A stretch of 64,000 nt of DNA from the NCBI RefSeq assembly GCF_024809855.1, contig NZ_JANUEM010000001.1, positions 248,001 through 312,000 on the forward strand, in the 5' to 3' direction. This document shows positions 48,794-58,276 of the stretch, piece after piece. The notes beneath the pieces were generated by a model. The model was not told the origin of the DNA, did no database searches, and worked only from the letters and a program-made list of their open reading frames with translations. The stretch is from Rheinheimera pacifica (lineage in GTDB: Bacteria > Pseudomonadota > Gammaproteobacteria > Enterobacterales > Alteromonadaceae). The stretch's first letter is position 1. Every line of letters begins with the position of its first letter. The position numbers were made by a program, and so were the translations under genes.

Positions 48794-49850
48794 CAGAAAA
48801 TACCCTGAAAAGTTCCGTTTCGGTTACGTTATCTACCACTGCTGTGGCGCCAAACGCGGTTGGTAACACAAAACGCATACTGCCGTTTTTTACTTTTTTA
48901 TCTGTTTTCATATAAGGCATAAAATCACGAATATGCATACCGGCAGGAGATTTAACCGGCAATGAAAATGCAGACAATAGTGCCTTAATACGCGCTAAAT
49001 CTGCTGCGACTAAATCGCCGCGGCTTACAGCCAGCTCCGCTGCCATGACCATGCCGACAGCAACAGCCTCACCATGCAGCCATTCACCGTAGCCCAGATA
49101 GGCTTCTATCGCATGACCAAAAGTATGGCCTAAATTAAGCAGAGCTCTTTCTCCCTGCTCGGTTTCATCACGGCTGACAATATCAGCTTTCATCTGGCAA
49201 CAATAGCGGATCATCTCAGCCAGAGTAGCGCCATGCTGTTGTTGAATCAGCTGTTGGTTCTGCTCCAGCCAGCTAAAAAAACCAGCATCAGCTATCAAAG
49301 CATACTTAATCACTTCTGCCATACCGGCGGCAAACTCACGTGCAGGCAACGTGGATAAAACTGATGTGTTAATAAGAACCTGCGCCGGTTGTTTGAAAGC
49401 GCCGATCATATTCTTGCCAAGCGGATGATTTACTGCCGTTTTTCCTCCTACGGAGGAATCTACCTGAGATAGCAAAGTAGTTGGGATCTGTAAAAATGGC
49501 ACTCCGCGCTGATAACAAGCCGCGACAAAACCGGTAAGATCTCCTATTACACCACCGCCCAACGCAACCAGTAGTAGATCGCGTGACATACGCTGTTCCA
49601 GCAGAAACCCCATAACCTGCTCAAACGAACTTAAGGTTTTGTAAGCTTCACCATCAGGCAGTAAAAAATGCTGTGTTGTGCAACCGGTAAACAATTTTTG
49701 CACCGACTCTAAATAAAGTGGTGCCACAGAAGGGTTGGATAGAATGACAACCTGACCGCAGTTCGCCAGTTCGGCAGCCAACCCTTGGAAATTATCAGCG
49801 ATAGAGATGGTGTAGCTGCGTTCGCCAAGTTGGACTTCAACTTTTTGCAT
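48780..49850 (-). CDS. aroB: 3-dehydroquinate synthase
   Basis: This 356-residue NAD-dependent enzyme closes the ring in the second shikimate step. Visible motifs: LPDGEAYKT, GGGVIGDLTGFVAA, PTTLLSQVDSSVGGKTAVNHP, and the metal histidines in LGHTFGHAIE and GEAVAVGM. The length is standard. It follows aroK by 24 bases and overlaps damX, as in E. coli. Confidence 0.97.
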   Translation of the reverse strand: MQKVEVQLGERSYTISIADNFQGLAAELANCGQVVILSNPSVAPLYLESVQKLFTGCTTQHFLLPDGEAYKTLSSFEQVMGFLLEQRMSRDLLLVALGGGVIGDLTGFVAACYQRGVPFLQIPTTLLSQVDSSVGGKTAVNHPLGKNMIGAFKQPAQVLINTSVLSTLPAREFAAGMAEVIKYALIADAGFFSWLEQNQQLIQQQHGATLAEMIRYCCQMKADIVSRDETEQGERALLNLGHTFGHAIEAYLGYGEWLHGEAVAVGMVMAAELAVSRGDLVAADLARIKALLSAFSLPVKSPAGMHIRDFMPYMKTDKKVKNGSMRFVLPTAFGATAVVDNVTETELFRVFSDGNN

Positions 49851-49874
49851 CAGCAGCTCCCCGGTAGATATTGG

Positions 49875-50393
49875 CTAAAAACCCAGTTGTTCTATGATCT
49901 GGCTCGCTACTGCACGAGCACTTTGCTCGTCGGTACGTACAGTAAAGTCAGCAATTTCTGCATAAAGCGGATTACGTTCGGCTGCCAGACGTTCCAGAAC
50001 TTCTTTTGGTGCCTCTTCAGTTTGCAGCAAAGGTCTGCGTTTGTCACGCTGAGTGCGGGCAACCTGCTTTTCAATTGGTGTCTCAAGATACACTACAATA
50101 CCGCGTGCAGACAAACGGTTACGGGTTTCTTTGCTCAGTACTGAACCACCGCCAGTGGCAAGTACAATGCCCTGGAGCTCTGTCAGATCCTGAATGACAG
50201 TTTCTTCACGTACACGGAAACCTTCTTCACCTTCGAGATCGAATACCCAGGCAATATCTGCACCTGTGCGGCGCTCGATTTCCTGATCCGAATCGTAGAA
50301 CTCAAGATGAAGCATGTCTGCTAAGTGACGGCCAATTGTGCTTTTGCCTGCACCCATTGGGCCAACAAGGAAGATATTACGTTTTTCTGCCAT
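49875..50393 (-). CDS. aroK: shikimate kinase I
   Basis: This 172-residue P-loop kinase phosphorylates shikimate. Walker [12 protein letters not shown], the shikimate-binding [13 protein letters not shown] and the GGGSVL loop are present, as is RRPLLQ in the lid. The length and the location between pilQ and aroB match AroK rather than AroL. The 173-base gap to pilQ holds a long-range inverted repeat (CAAAAGGCT / AGCCTTTTG, 50443-50497). Confidence 0.96.
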   Translation of the reverse strand: MAEKRNIFLVGPMGAGKSTIGRHLADMLHLEFYDSDQEIERRTGADIAWVFDLEGEEGFRVREETVIQDLTELQGIVLATGGGSVLSKETRNRLSARGIVVYLETPIEKQVARTQRDKRRPLLQTEEAPKEVLERLAAERNPLYAEIADFTVRTDEQSARAVASQIIEQLGF

Positions 50394-50566
50394 AGGTAGT
50401 ATTACTAATCAGCTAACTCAGTGAAAAGTTGAATTCAAGGACCAAAAGGCTCCCACGAAAATTTGAAGCGCTGAATTATGTCAGGAATAGCCTTTTGTTG
50501 GCAAGCTAATTCTCAAACCTCAGGCACTACTGCCAGCGCAGCTACAGCAGTGCTTATGTTGTTAGT

Positions 50567-52633
50567 TCAAAGACCGTCGGTAATGATTTTCGGTGTCACA
50601 AAAATTAGTAACTCATTCTTTTCATTAACTTCACGCTTTGACCTGAACAAAACCCCCAGATAAGGAATATCGCCAAATAACGGTACCTTATTTACCGTCG
50701 ACAGAATCTGCTGCTGGTAAATGCCACCCAAAACGATAGTTTCGCCATTGTCGACTAATACCTGGGTTTGTATTTGCTGTGTATCAATAGCTGTTGCCGG
50801 TCCGGTTGGGGTTTGCACCGTTTCACCACGGGTATTCTGGGTAATAATCAGATCGAGAATAATCTTATTGTCCGGGGTAATTTGTGGCGTTACCGTTAAA
50901 CTTAATACCGCTTTCTTAAATTCTACTGTAGTAGCACCGCTGGATGCAGCCTGTACATAGGGTATCTCAACCCCCTGTTCAATGCGGGCTTGCTTCTGAT
51001 TGGCTGTGGTAATACGCGGGCTGGCGATAATTTCACCTTTGTTTTCCTGTTCAAGTGCTGAAAGCTCAAGATCCAGTAAGGTGCCATCTGCCAGGCGGGC
51101 AATATGAAAAGCAATACTACCTGCGGGGTTGCTGGCAGGTAAGTTAACATTCCAACGATTATCGAGCGATGGGATCACACCGTTAGCAATACTGTTAGCA
51201 CCACCTGCAGAGCCTGACGTTCCCTGGTTAGTACTGCCACTGCTTTGCTGATCGCTAAAACCCCAGCGGATACCTAACTCATCGGTCACGCTATCACGTA
51301 CGGTAACCATGCGCGATTCAATCAGTACCTGACGTACAGGAATATCCAGCCGCTCTATTAACTTACGTACACTTTCAATATTGCGGGCAGTATCTTTAAT
51401 TAATATGGTATTGGTACGCTCGTCAACATTTACAGAGCCGCGCGATGACAGCATTGTTGCATCTTTGTTTGACAATAAACCGGCTAAATCCGCCGCTTTA
51501 GCATAGTTAATTGACAAAAAATCGGAGTATAGCGGCTCAAGATCAGCCACAGTTTGTTTGGCTTCAAGCTCCCGCGCTTCACGTGCTGCCAGCTCATCGG
51601 TTGGCGCAACCATCAGGATATTACCTTCCATCCGCTTATCCAGACCTTTAACCCTAAGCACGATATCCAGCGCCTGATCCCAGGGCGTACCATCCAAACG
51701 CAAGGTAATATTGCCGGTAACGGAGTCGCTGGTTACCAGGTTAAAGCCGTTATAATCAGCAATAATTTGCAGCACGGTACGTACCGGAATATCCTGAAAA
51801 TTCAATGATATTGCGCGGCCTTTGTACTCTTTACCGCCACCGAGTATGCTGCGGTTAGTGGTATCACGCTCAACATTCAGCGTAAAAATGTTATCGATTT
51901 GCTGATAGGTAAAGGTAAATTCCGCAGTGGTATCTATTACCAAACGCGTAGAAGCACTCTCTTTAAAGGTTTCAATACCTTTTACAATAGTGCCAAAATC
52001 AACTACGTCCAGTTGGTATAATAATTCGTCAAGAATATCAGTGTTATGAAACTCAACTTCCAGCTTACCTAAGCGCTCGGCAACATCCACTGCGGCAGTG
52101 TTGTCGCGTAAAAATACCAGCACCCGGCCTTCACCTTTATCACCACGGCGAAAATCTATTGCGTTTACCCGGTTAATATAAGTAGGAGTGGCATCAGCAA
52201 CTGAGCCAAGATTGCCAGAAGTAGGGTTATCGGAAATATGAATATGAAAAACATTACCCCTGACCCGGGTACGATAAATTTTCAGATAATCCAGATAGAT
52301 AACTGTTTTCACCCCTTCGCCGACAAATTCAGAAGTAACACGCTTTACCCCGGCTTTATTTATCAGTACTTCGTTTAATTTTTCTTCGTAATCAGAGTTA
52401 TCAAAAAATAATTCAATACGGGCAGGTTCATTAAATACCTGAATACCTGGATCAGCGTGCAACTCTTCGTCAAAAATGAATTCAATTTCTGTTTCACCGG
52501 TTAGCAACGGGTTGTATCTGACATCATATAACAGGGGTACAGCTGCTGCGGGCAATGACAGTAACATTAAGGCTGCAAAACACACCGCCGTGTGCCGGAG
52601 TCTGCCAGACATTATTTTGATTATTTTATCCAT
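50567..52633 (-). CDS. pilQ: type IV pilus secretin PilQ
   Basis: This 688-residue secretin forms the outer-membrane pore for the pilus. After a signal-like N-terminus (cleavage near LPAAA) come AMIN domains, a secretin N-domain with LNFQDIPVRTVLQIIADYNGFNLV, and a C-terminal secretin domain ending in RSKREVNEKNELLIFVTPKI. A glycine/serine-rich loop (SSGSTNQGTSGSAGGAN) lies within the secretin part. It closes the pilMNOPQ operon on the minus strand. Confidence 0.95.
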   Translation of the reverse strand: MDKIIKIMSGRLRHTAVCFAALMLLSLPAAAVPLLYDVRYNPLLTGETEIEFIFDEELHADPGIQVFNEPARIELFFDNSDYEEKLNEVLINKAGVKRVTSEFVGEGVKTVIYLDYLKIYRTRVRGNVFHIHISDNPTSGNLGSVADATPTYINRVNAIDFRRGDKGEGRVLVFLRDNTAAVDVAERLGKLEVEFHNTDILDELLYQLDVVDFGTIVKGIETFKESASTRLVIDTTAEFTFTYQQIDNIFTLNVERDTTNRSILGGGKEYKGRAISLNFQDIPVRTVLQIIADYNGFNLVTSDSVTGNITLRLDGTPWDQALDIVLRVKGLDKRMEGNILMVAPTDELAAREARELEAKQTVADLEPLYSDFLSINYAKAADLAGLLSNKDATMLSSRGSVNVDERTNTILIKDTARNIESVRKLIERLDIPVRQVLIESRMVTVRDSVTDELGIRWGFSDQQSSGSTNQGTSGSAGGANSIANGVIPSLDNRWNVNLPASNPAGSIAFHIARLADGTLLDLELSALEQENKGEIIASPRITTANQKQARIEQGVEIPYVQAASSGATTVEFKKAVLSLTVTPQITPDNKIILDLIITQNTRGETVQTPTGPATAIDTQQIQTQVLVDNGETIVLGGIYQQQILSTVNKVPLFGDIPYLGVLFRSKREVNEKNELLIFVTPKIITDGL

Positions 52634-52651
52634 GATTTACTCGCATACCTG

Positions 52652-53188
52652 TCAATTACTCGTCACTGATGACGTATCAATCATCTGTAACATGGTCGTC
52701 CGTTCTTTCCAGCAACCTGCGCCATCGGGGATCAGTTCCAGCAACTCTATATGAGTTGGTTCAACATTAATGACCCGGCCATGAAACAAGCCCACGTGAT
52801 TGCTCAGGGTTACCCGGTGTAATGTTTTGTCAGAAGCCTCTATCAGCGCCCAGATATTACCGGTATCGCCCAGAGTGCCACGCATCTTCAGGTTATCCAG
52901 CGCGTATTTCTCTAATGGCTCTTTTCTGCGCCTTGGATCAGGATGTAAACAGTCCTGCACCTGCAGAAATTTATCCTGCACAGCCTCCGGCCTTGGTGCA
53001 GCAAAGGGGCTGCGTAAGTTTTGAGAACGATAAGGAATATGAACGAATTCCTTAACTTCCGGTAATGGTTCAACACGAGCTCTGGTACTGGCTTTTACCT
53101 CAGCAATGTACTGCTGCACGCCGCTCAAATCGTTAAAACAACCGCTTAGTAGCAAGCTCAGCGTAACAACAGACAATGGCCTGATCAT
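52652..53188 (-). CDS. pilP: type IV pilus lipoprotein PilP
   Basis: This 178-residue lipoprotein has lipobox LLSGC at the N-terminus. The region NLRSPFAAPRP and a C-terminal beta domain (LKMRGTLGDTGNIWALIEA, GLFHGRVINVEPTHIELLELIPDG) are typical. PilP links the PilNO inner-membrane complex to PilQ. It overlaps pilO by 4 bases and lies 18 bases before pilQ. Confidence 0.94.
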   Translation of the reverse strand: MIRPLSVVTLSLLLSGCFNDLSGVQQYIAEVKASTRARVEPLPEVKEFVHIPYRSQNLRSPFAAPRPEAVQDKFLQVQDCLHPDPRRRKEPLEKYALDNLKMRGTLGDTGNIWALIEASDKTLHRVTLSNHVGLFHGRVINVEPTHIELLELIPDGAGCWKERTTMLQMIDTSSVTSN

Positions 53189-53778
53189 GGCTGAACCTCT
53201 TTATACCGATAGGTTTTAGCCACTACGTTAAAGCGCAGTCGTTCATTTGGTTCTGTCTGAATAGAGAAGTCATGCAGGCTTACAATACGTGGCAGCTTAG
53301 CAACCTCACTGACGAAATTACCAAACTGGTGGTAGTCACCAACCACTTCTATTTTTATTGGTAATTCAGTATAAAATTCTTTTTCTATTTCTGGTTCCCA
53401 GTTGATGCGAATAAAGGTTAAACCGCTGGTGGTGCCAACATAGGTAATATCATCCAGCAGGCCTGGCGTTTCATGCGTTGTTGGTAACTGTTTTAATAGA
53501 AATGAGAATGTCTGTTCCATTTCAACCATTTGCTGCTTGTACAGATCCAGATTTACCGCAGATGCATACTTGTTGCGGTACATCTGGCGTAACTCAACCT
53601 CTTTTTTTTGCGCAAAAGCTAACTCATCAATCTTGCTGTCAACCAACAGGAAATAACTGAGTGCCAAGACTATAAATGCAAGCACTGCAGCAAAAATGAT
53701 CTTTACCGCAACAGGCCATGACCCCATGTTCTGAAAATCTAAATCATTGATATCTATCTCAGATAAATTCAGATTCAT
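53185..53778 (-). CDS. pilO: type IV pilus inner-membrane protein PilO
   Basis: This 197-residue bitopic protein has one membrane helix (about 26-46), a coiled-coil segment and a ferredoxin-like periplasmic domain. SWPVAVKIIFAAVLAFIVLALSYF and LKQLPTTHETPGLLDDIT fit the PilO family. It dimerises with PilN in the alignment complex. It overlaps pilN and pilP by 4 bases each. Confidence 0.94.
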   Translation of the reverse strand: MNLNLSEIDINDLDFQNMGSWPVAVKIIFAAVLAFIVLALSYFLLVDSKIDELAFAQKKEVELRQMYRNKYASAVNLDLYKQQMVEMEQTFSFLLKQLPTTHETPGLLDDITYVGTTSGLTFIRINWEPEIEKEFYTELPIKIEVVGDYHQFGNFVSEVAKLPRIVSLHDFSIQTEPNERLRFNVVAKTYRYKEVQP

Positions 53779-54371
53779 TTAGCACCACCTTTTGCCGGAG
53801 TTACAGCAGTGTTAGCCCCCTGCACCGCTTCATAACCTTCAACTTTGAGATGCATCTTAAAATTACTTAACAGGCTGGTATTGTCTTTACCGGCTTCAAT
53901 AAATTCCAGCAAGGGGCTGGAAAGTAATTCCGATTCTTCTGCTTCGCGTAACAAATTAGACAAACGGTTATTAGATTCGCTTTTACCGATCAACAGCAAA
54001 GCGGTACCCTTTTTATCCAGTTGAGTCAGGTAAACTCCGGCAGGTACAGACTTGGCGATAGCATCCATAATTTGCGTCCCAAGATTACGGCTGCCTTGCA
54101 ACTGTTCAATCAGCGACATACGTTGCTGTAAGTTTTTCTTAGTATCATTTAGCGTACGGATCTCTGCTATACGTTGATCCAGCACTTTGATTTCATTTTC
54201 CAGATAACGATTACGCTGCGTTTGTCCGTCAATACGGGCGCTGTAGGTTATGTTTACCAGAAACATCAGCAAAAAACTCATCACCGCTGTTGCTGTAAGT
54301 ACAGTAAGATATTGCTTTTGTTGCTCTTTGCGCGCAGCCTCCCGCCACGGCAGTAGGTTTATATATGCCAT
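53775..54371 (-). CDS. pilN: type IV pilus inner-membrane protein PilN
   Basis: This 198-residue protein begins with INLLPWREAARKEQQKQY, the PilN cytoplasmic motif that binds PilM, followed by one membrane helix (about 24-45) and a periplasmic coiled coil and domain. It overlaps pilM by 13 bases and pilO by 4. It pairs with PilO under the PilM ring. Confidence 0.95.
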   Translation of the reverse strand: MAYINLLPWREAARKEQQKQYLTVLTATAVMSFLLMFLVNITYSARIDGQTQRNRYLENEIKVLDQRIAEIRTLNDTKKNLQQRMSLIEQLQGSRNLGTQIMDAIAKSVPAGVYLTQLDKKGTALLLIGKSESNNRLSNLLREAEESELLSSPLLEFIEAGKDNTSLLSNFKMHLKVEGYEAVQGANTAVTPAKGGAK

Positions 54372-55438
54372 GAGGAAAAACTCCTTAACGCCAGGCCGCT
54401 GGCAACCATCAGCTGGGATGAATGACGATTAAGCTGTTCACGATCTACAGAAGTTGCCACTTCCATCGCTTTAAAAGGATTAGCAACCACAGTATGAATA
54501 CCGAGTTCATCAATCAGCAGTTTATCAATGCCTTCGATAAGCGCTGTGCCACCAGATAACACCAGATAATCCACACCGTCTTTACCACTGCTGGTCAGGT
54601 ACATCTGAATACCCCGGCGCACCTGCTGTAGCAGCATAGTCTGAAAAGGTGCCAACACTTCAAAGGTGTAGTTCGGCGGTAAATCACTGTTTACTTTTGC
54701 CTGTTCAGCTTCGTCATAACTTTTATTGTAGTAAGATAAAATACTGCGGGTGTATTGCTCGCCACCGAATATCTGGTCACGGGTATAAAGGGTTTTACCA
54801 TTCTCCATGATGCTTAGTAATGTCATGGTGGCGCCGATATCCACCATAGCGACTACCTTTTTATGCGCATCATCGGGTAACTGCTTCAAACATAATTGTG
54901 CGGCGCGGCTTAAGGCGTAACTTTCAATATCTACTACCTTGGCAGTAAATCCGCTATTGTCTAAAGCGGCAACGCGGGCTTCTATGCTTTCAGTGCGGGC
55001 AGCACTTAACAGTACATTAACTTTAGAAGGATCGGCCTCGTTAACATCCAGCTTTTCAAAATCCAGACTGACTTCATTTAACGGATAAGGAATTAAGGTA
55101 TCAGCTTCTACTTCAATCTGGCTTTCCAGTTCAGCATCCGTTAAGGACACATCCATGAAAATGATTTTGCTGATCACGGTAGATCCGGAAACGGCGGCAG
55201 CAGCATATTTTACGGAGCGGGGGATCTTTTTGCGGATCTTGCTAAGCACATTGCCTACGGCTTCTATGTCCTGGATCTCCCGGTCAGACATAGCACCTTT
55301 TGCCATTGGTTCAACTGCAACAGCTTCTACTTTGTAAACGCCATTATGCTGGCTAAGTAACACCGCCTTGACGGAGTGCGCGCCAACGTCAATCCCAACC
55401 ATCATGGGGCTTTGTTTACTAAACAGGCGATTTATCAT
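54359..55438 (-). CDS. pilM: type IV pilus actin-like protein PilM
   Basis: This 359-residue cytoplasmic FtsA/actin-like ATPase has MVGIDVGAHSVKAV at the start, ATMTLLSIMENG and a LSGGTALIEGI loop near the C-terminus. It holds the PilN tail and connects the pilus base to the inner membrane complex. It is the first gene of the pilMNOPQ operon, divergent from mrcA across a 154-base gap that should hold both promoters. Confidence 0.95.
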   Translation of the reverse strand: MINRLFSKQSPMMVGIDVGAHSVKAVLLSQHNGVYKVEAVAVEPMAKGAMSDREIQDIEAVGNVLSKIRKKIPRSVKYAAAAVSGSTVISKIIFMDVSLTDAELESQIEVEADTLIPYPLNEVSLDFEKLDVNEADPSKVNVLLSAARTESIEARVAALDNSGFTAKVVDIESYALSRAAQLCLKQLPDDAHKKVVAMVDIGATMTLLSIMENGKTLYTRDQIFGGEQYTRSILSYYNKSYDEAEQAKVNSDLPPNYTFEVLAPFQTMLLQQVRRGIQMYLTSSGKDGVDYLVLSGGTALIEGIDKLLIDELGIHTVVANPFKAMEVATSVDREQLNRHSSQLMVASGLALRSFSSWHI

Positions 55439-55592
55439 AGCACCCTGCGACCAATTTATAGTTATGATTATAATTGTCTCAATTGATAGCTTAGTCGCTA
55501 ATTTTTCGCAAGAAAAAGCGTTTAATCTAATGCTAATAAATATATACTAGCAGCGTTGTAAAGGAATTGGGAGTAAAAATTGGGGCTATTCA

Positions 55593-58202
55593 GTGTCTTG
55601 GGTTAAAAAGTTTTTAATTCTTAGCCTGCTGATGATCGTTTTTGGCATCATTTCGATCGCTGGGATCTACTTTTATCTTAAAGATGATCTTCCGGACGTC
55701 ACCACCTTGCAGGATGTAAGACTACAAACGCCAATGCAGGTATTTACTGCAGATGGCGAACTTATCTCACAATTTGGTGAAAAACGCCGTATTCCCCTTA
55801 AACTGGAAGACATGCCGCCTTTGTTGGTAGAAGCATTCCTGGCTGTTGAGGATACAAGGTTTTATGAACACCCCGGTATAGATATCATTGGTATCTTTCG
55901 TGCTATTTCAGTAGTTGCCTCCTCCGGCGATTTCAGCCAGGGCGCCAGTACCATCACGCAACAGTTGGCGCGAAACTTCTTTTTAAGCCGCGAAAAGAAA
56001 ATAGTCAGAAAAATTAAAGAGATTTTTCTTGCTATTCATATTGAGCAATTGCTTACTAAAGATCAGATCCTTGAACTTTATCTGAACAAAATAGAGCTGG
56101 GCCAGCGATCTTTCGGGGTCGGTGCTGCAGCTCAGGTATATTTTGGTAAAACGGTACACGAATTAACCCTCGACGAAATTGCCATTATCGCCGGTTTACC
56201 TAAAGCGCCATCTGCACTTAACCCAGTACGCTCAGCGTCTAATGCCAGAGCCCGGCGTAATGTTGTGCTTGGCCGTATGCTGGAAACCCGGGTAATTGAC
56301 AAGGCCGCCTACGATATTGCTATTGCCGCCCCGGTTACCAGCCGGCTGCACGGTGCCCAGATCACTGCCTCAGCACCTTATATCGCTGAAATGGTACGCC
56401 AGGACATGGTTAATCGCTTCGGCGAAGAAACCGCCTACTCTGCCGGTTTACAGGTATTTACCACTATTCAAAGCGTTCAGCAGGCAGAAGCCAAACAAGC
56501 CTTACAGCAAAACCTGTATGACTATGACGAACGTCATGGCTACAGAGGGCCGGTAGCAGAGGTATGGCAATCAACTCTGGTTGAAACTGACAATGCAGCG
56601 CACAAATTTGAACAGGAAAATCCGCTTAGCGCAGAAGAGATTCTGGCCTATCTTGATAAACAAAGCAGTATTGAGGATTTACGTCCGGCCATTATCACTG
56701 CGGTGCATGAACAAAGTGCTGACGCCGTTATTGCCGGTGGCCAGCAAGTAACCTTACCTTGGGACGGCCTGAAGTGGGCCCGCACTTTTCAGACTGACGA
56801 ACGCCAGGGGGCAGCCCCTAAAACAGCTTTTGCTATTGTTAAGCCCGGACAACATGTGCTGTTACGTCAGCAGAATGACCAATGGCGCCTGAGTCAGGTA
56901 CCCCAGGCTAGCAGCGCCATAGTTGCACTTGACCCGCACGATGGTGCAATCCGCTCGCTGGTCGGTGGTTATAGCTTTAGTCAGAGCCAGTTTAATCGTG
57001 TTACTCAGGCCAAACGGCAAGTGGGTTCAAACATCAAACCCTTTATCTATTCTGCGGCTTTGGAACACGGACACACACTGGCCACTATTATGAATGATGC
57101 ACCTATTCATCAATGGGACAGTAATGCCGGTATTGCCTGGCGGCCGAAAAACTCTCCGGCAGTTTACGATGGTCCAATCCGTATCCGTGAAGCACTGGCT
57201 AAATCGAAAAATGTGGTGTCTGTCCGTCTGCTAAGAGCGGTAGGCATAGACAATACCATTGCTCATCTGCAGCGGTTTGGTTTTACCGCCAGTGATTTAC
57301 CACGCAATGAAACCCTGTCATTAGGCTCTGCTTCCTTAACACCGCTGGAACTGGTAACAGGCTATGCCGTATTTGCTAATGGTGGTTATCTGGTTACCCC
57401 TTATATTATTGAAAAAATACTGAGCGAAGATGGTGAGTTGTTGTATCAGCACAAACAGGTAACCGCCTGCAGCGGCTGTGAAGCTGCACCTGCTACAACC
57501 CGGCAAACCGCAGAACAACCTGCTGATGCCGAAGCACAAATGGATCAGTTATTTAATACGTTGTCGCTTGATACAGCATTAAACCAGCAAGCCAGCGTAG
57601 AACAGCCAGCAAAACAGGCAGAACAGGTTATTTCCGAGCAAAACAGCTTTCTTATTGCTGATGCGCTGAAAAGCAGCGTTTGGGGTGGTGGTAGCTGGCA
57701 ACGTGGTACCGGTTGGAATGGTACAGCCTGGCGGGTGCAGCAACTGAAACGTCGCGATATTTCTGCCAAAACAGGTACCACCAACGACTCGAAAGACACC
57801 TGGTTCTCCGGCTTTACGCCTGATCTTGTCGTAACAGTATGGGTGGGTTTTGACGATGCAAACCGTAGCCTGGGCCGCGCTTTATGGCATGCGAATATGG
57901 GCCAGCAACAAAGCGCCGGTACAGAATCTGGTGCCCGCACCGCTTTACCTGCCTGGCTTGCCTATATGAAAACAGCTTTACCACAATACCCCGAGCAGCC
58001 TGTGAATGTGCCTGTAGGCTTGTCCTCCGTGCGGATTGATTTGCAAACCGGCCTGCTGACTAACCGTACCGATCACACCAGTGCGTTCGAGTACTTTAAG
58101 CCCGGTACTGAACCTAAGCAGTACGCTACTGCCAATATTCAGCAAATCAGCTTTGATAAGGCGCAGGATAAAAAGCAGGATGAAGAAGTAGAGTTATTCT
58201 AG
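55593..58202 (+). CDS. mrcA: penicillin-binding protein 1A, bifunctional peptidoglycan synthase
   Basis: This 869-residue class A PBP has a short cytoplasmic start and a membrane helix (about 7-28). The glycosyltransferase domain contains VEDTRFYEHPG with Glu86, and GASTITQQLARNFFLS. The transpeptidase domain has SNIK (Ser479, Lys482), SKN (538-540) and KTGT (726-729). An insert of about 60 residues rich in A, Q and E, with a CSGC pair, sits before KTG, as E. coli PBP1a also has a loop there. The start is GTG 55593, with GGGG ten bases upstream. It is divergent from pilM, the usual gammaproteobacterial order. Confidence 0.96.
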   Translation: MSWVKKFLILSLLMIVFGIISIAGIYFYLKDDLPDVTTLQDVRLQTPMQVFTADGELISQFGEKRRIPLKLEDMPPLLVEAFLAVEDTRFYEHPGIDIIGIFRAISVVASSGDFSQGASTITQQLARNFFLSREKKIVRKIKEIFLAIHIEQLLTKDQILELYLNKIELGQRSFGVGAAAQVYFGKTVHELTLDEIAIIAGLPKAPSALNPVRSASNARARRNVVLGRMLETRVIDKAAYDIAIAAPVTSRLHGAQITASAPYIAEMVRQDMVNRFGEETAYSAGLQVFTTIQSVQQAEAKQALQQNLYDYDERHGYRGPVAEVWQSTLVETDNAAHKFEQENPLSAEEILAYLDKQSSIEDLRPAIITAVHEQSADAVIAGGQQVTLPWDGLKWARTFQTDERQGAAPKTAFAIVKPGQHVLLRQQNDQWRLSQVPQASSAIVALDPHDGAIRSLVGGYSFSQSQFNRVTQAKRQVGSNIKPFIYSAALEHGHTLATIMNDAPIHQWDSNAGIAWRPKNSPAVYDGPIRIREALAKSKNVVSVRLLRAVGIDNTIAHLQRFGFTASDLPRNETLSLGSASLTPLELVTGYAVFANGGYLVTPYIIEKILSEDGELLYQHKQVTACSGCEAAPATTRQTAEQPADAEAQMDQLFNTLSLDTALNQQASVEQPAKQAEQVISEQNSFLIADALKSSVWGGGSWQRGTGWNGTAWRVQQLKRRDISAKTGTTNDSKDTWFSGFTPDLVVTVWVGFDDANRSLGRALWHANMGQQQSAGTESGARTALPAWLAYMKTALPQYPEQPVNVPVGLSSVRIDLQTGLLTNRTDHTSAFEYFKPGTEPKQYATANIQQISFDKAQDKKQDEEVELF

Positions 58203-58218
58203 TTTTTTGTGTCAGCTA

Positions 58219-58259
58219 CAGATAACAGAAAGCCCGCGTTGCGGGCTTTCTGTTATCTG
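58219..58259. terminator. strong bidirectional terminator between mrcA and argH
   Basis: A perfect 19-base stem with a GTT loop spans the gap between convergent mrcA and argH. The core AAAGCCCGC / GCGGGCTTT has A-runs before and T-runs after on both strands. It is the longest perfect hairpin I found in the window. Confidence 0.85.
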
Positions 58260-58276
58260 GCGTTAGTAAATCATCA

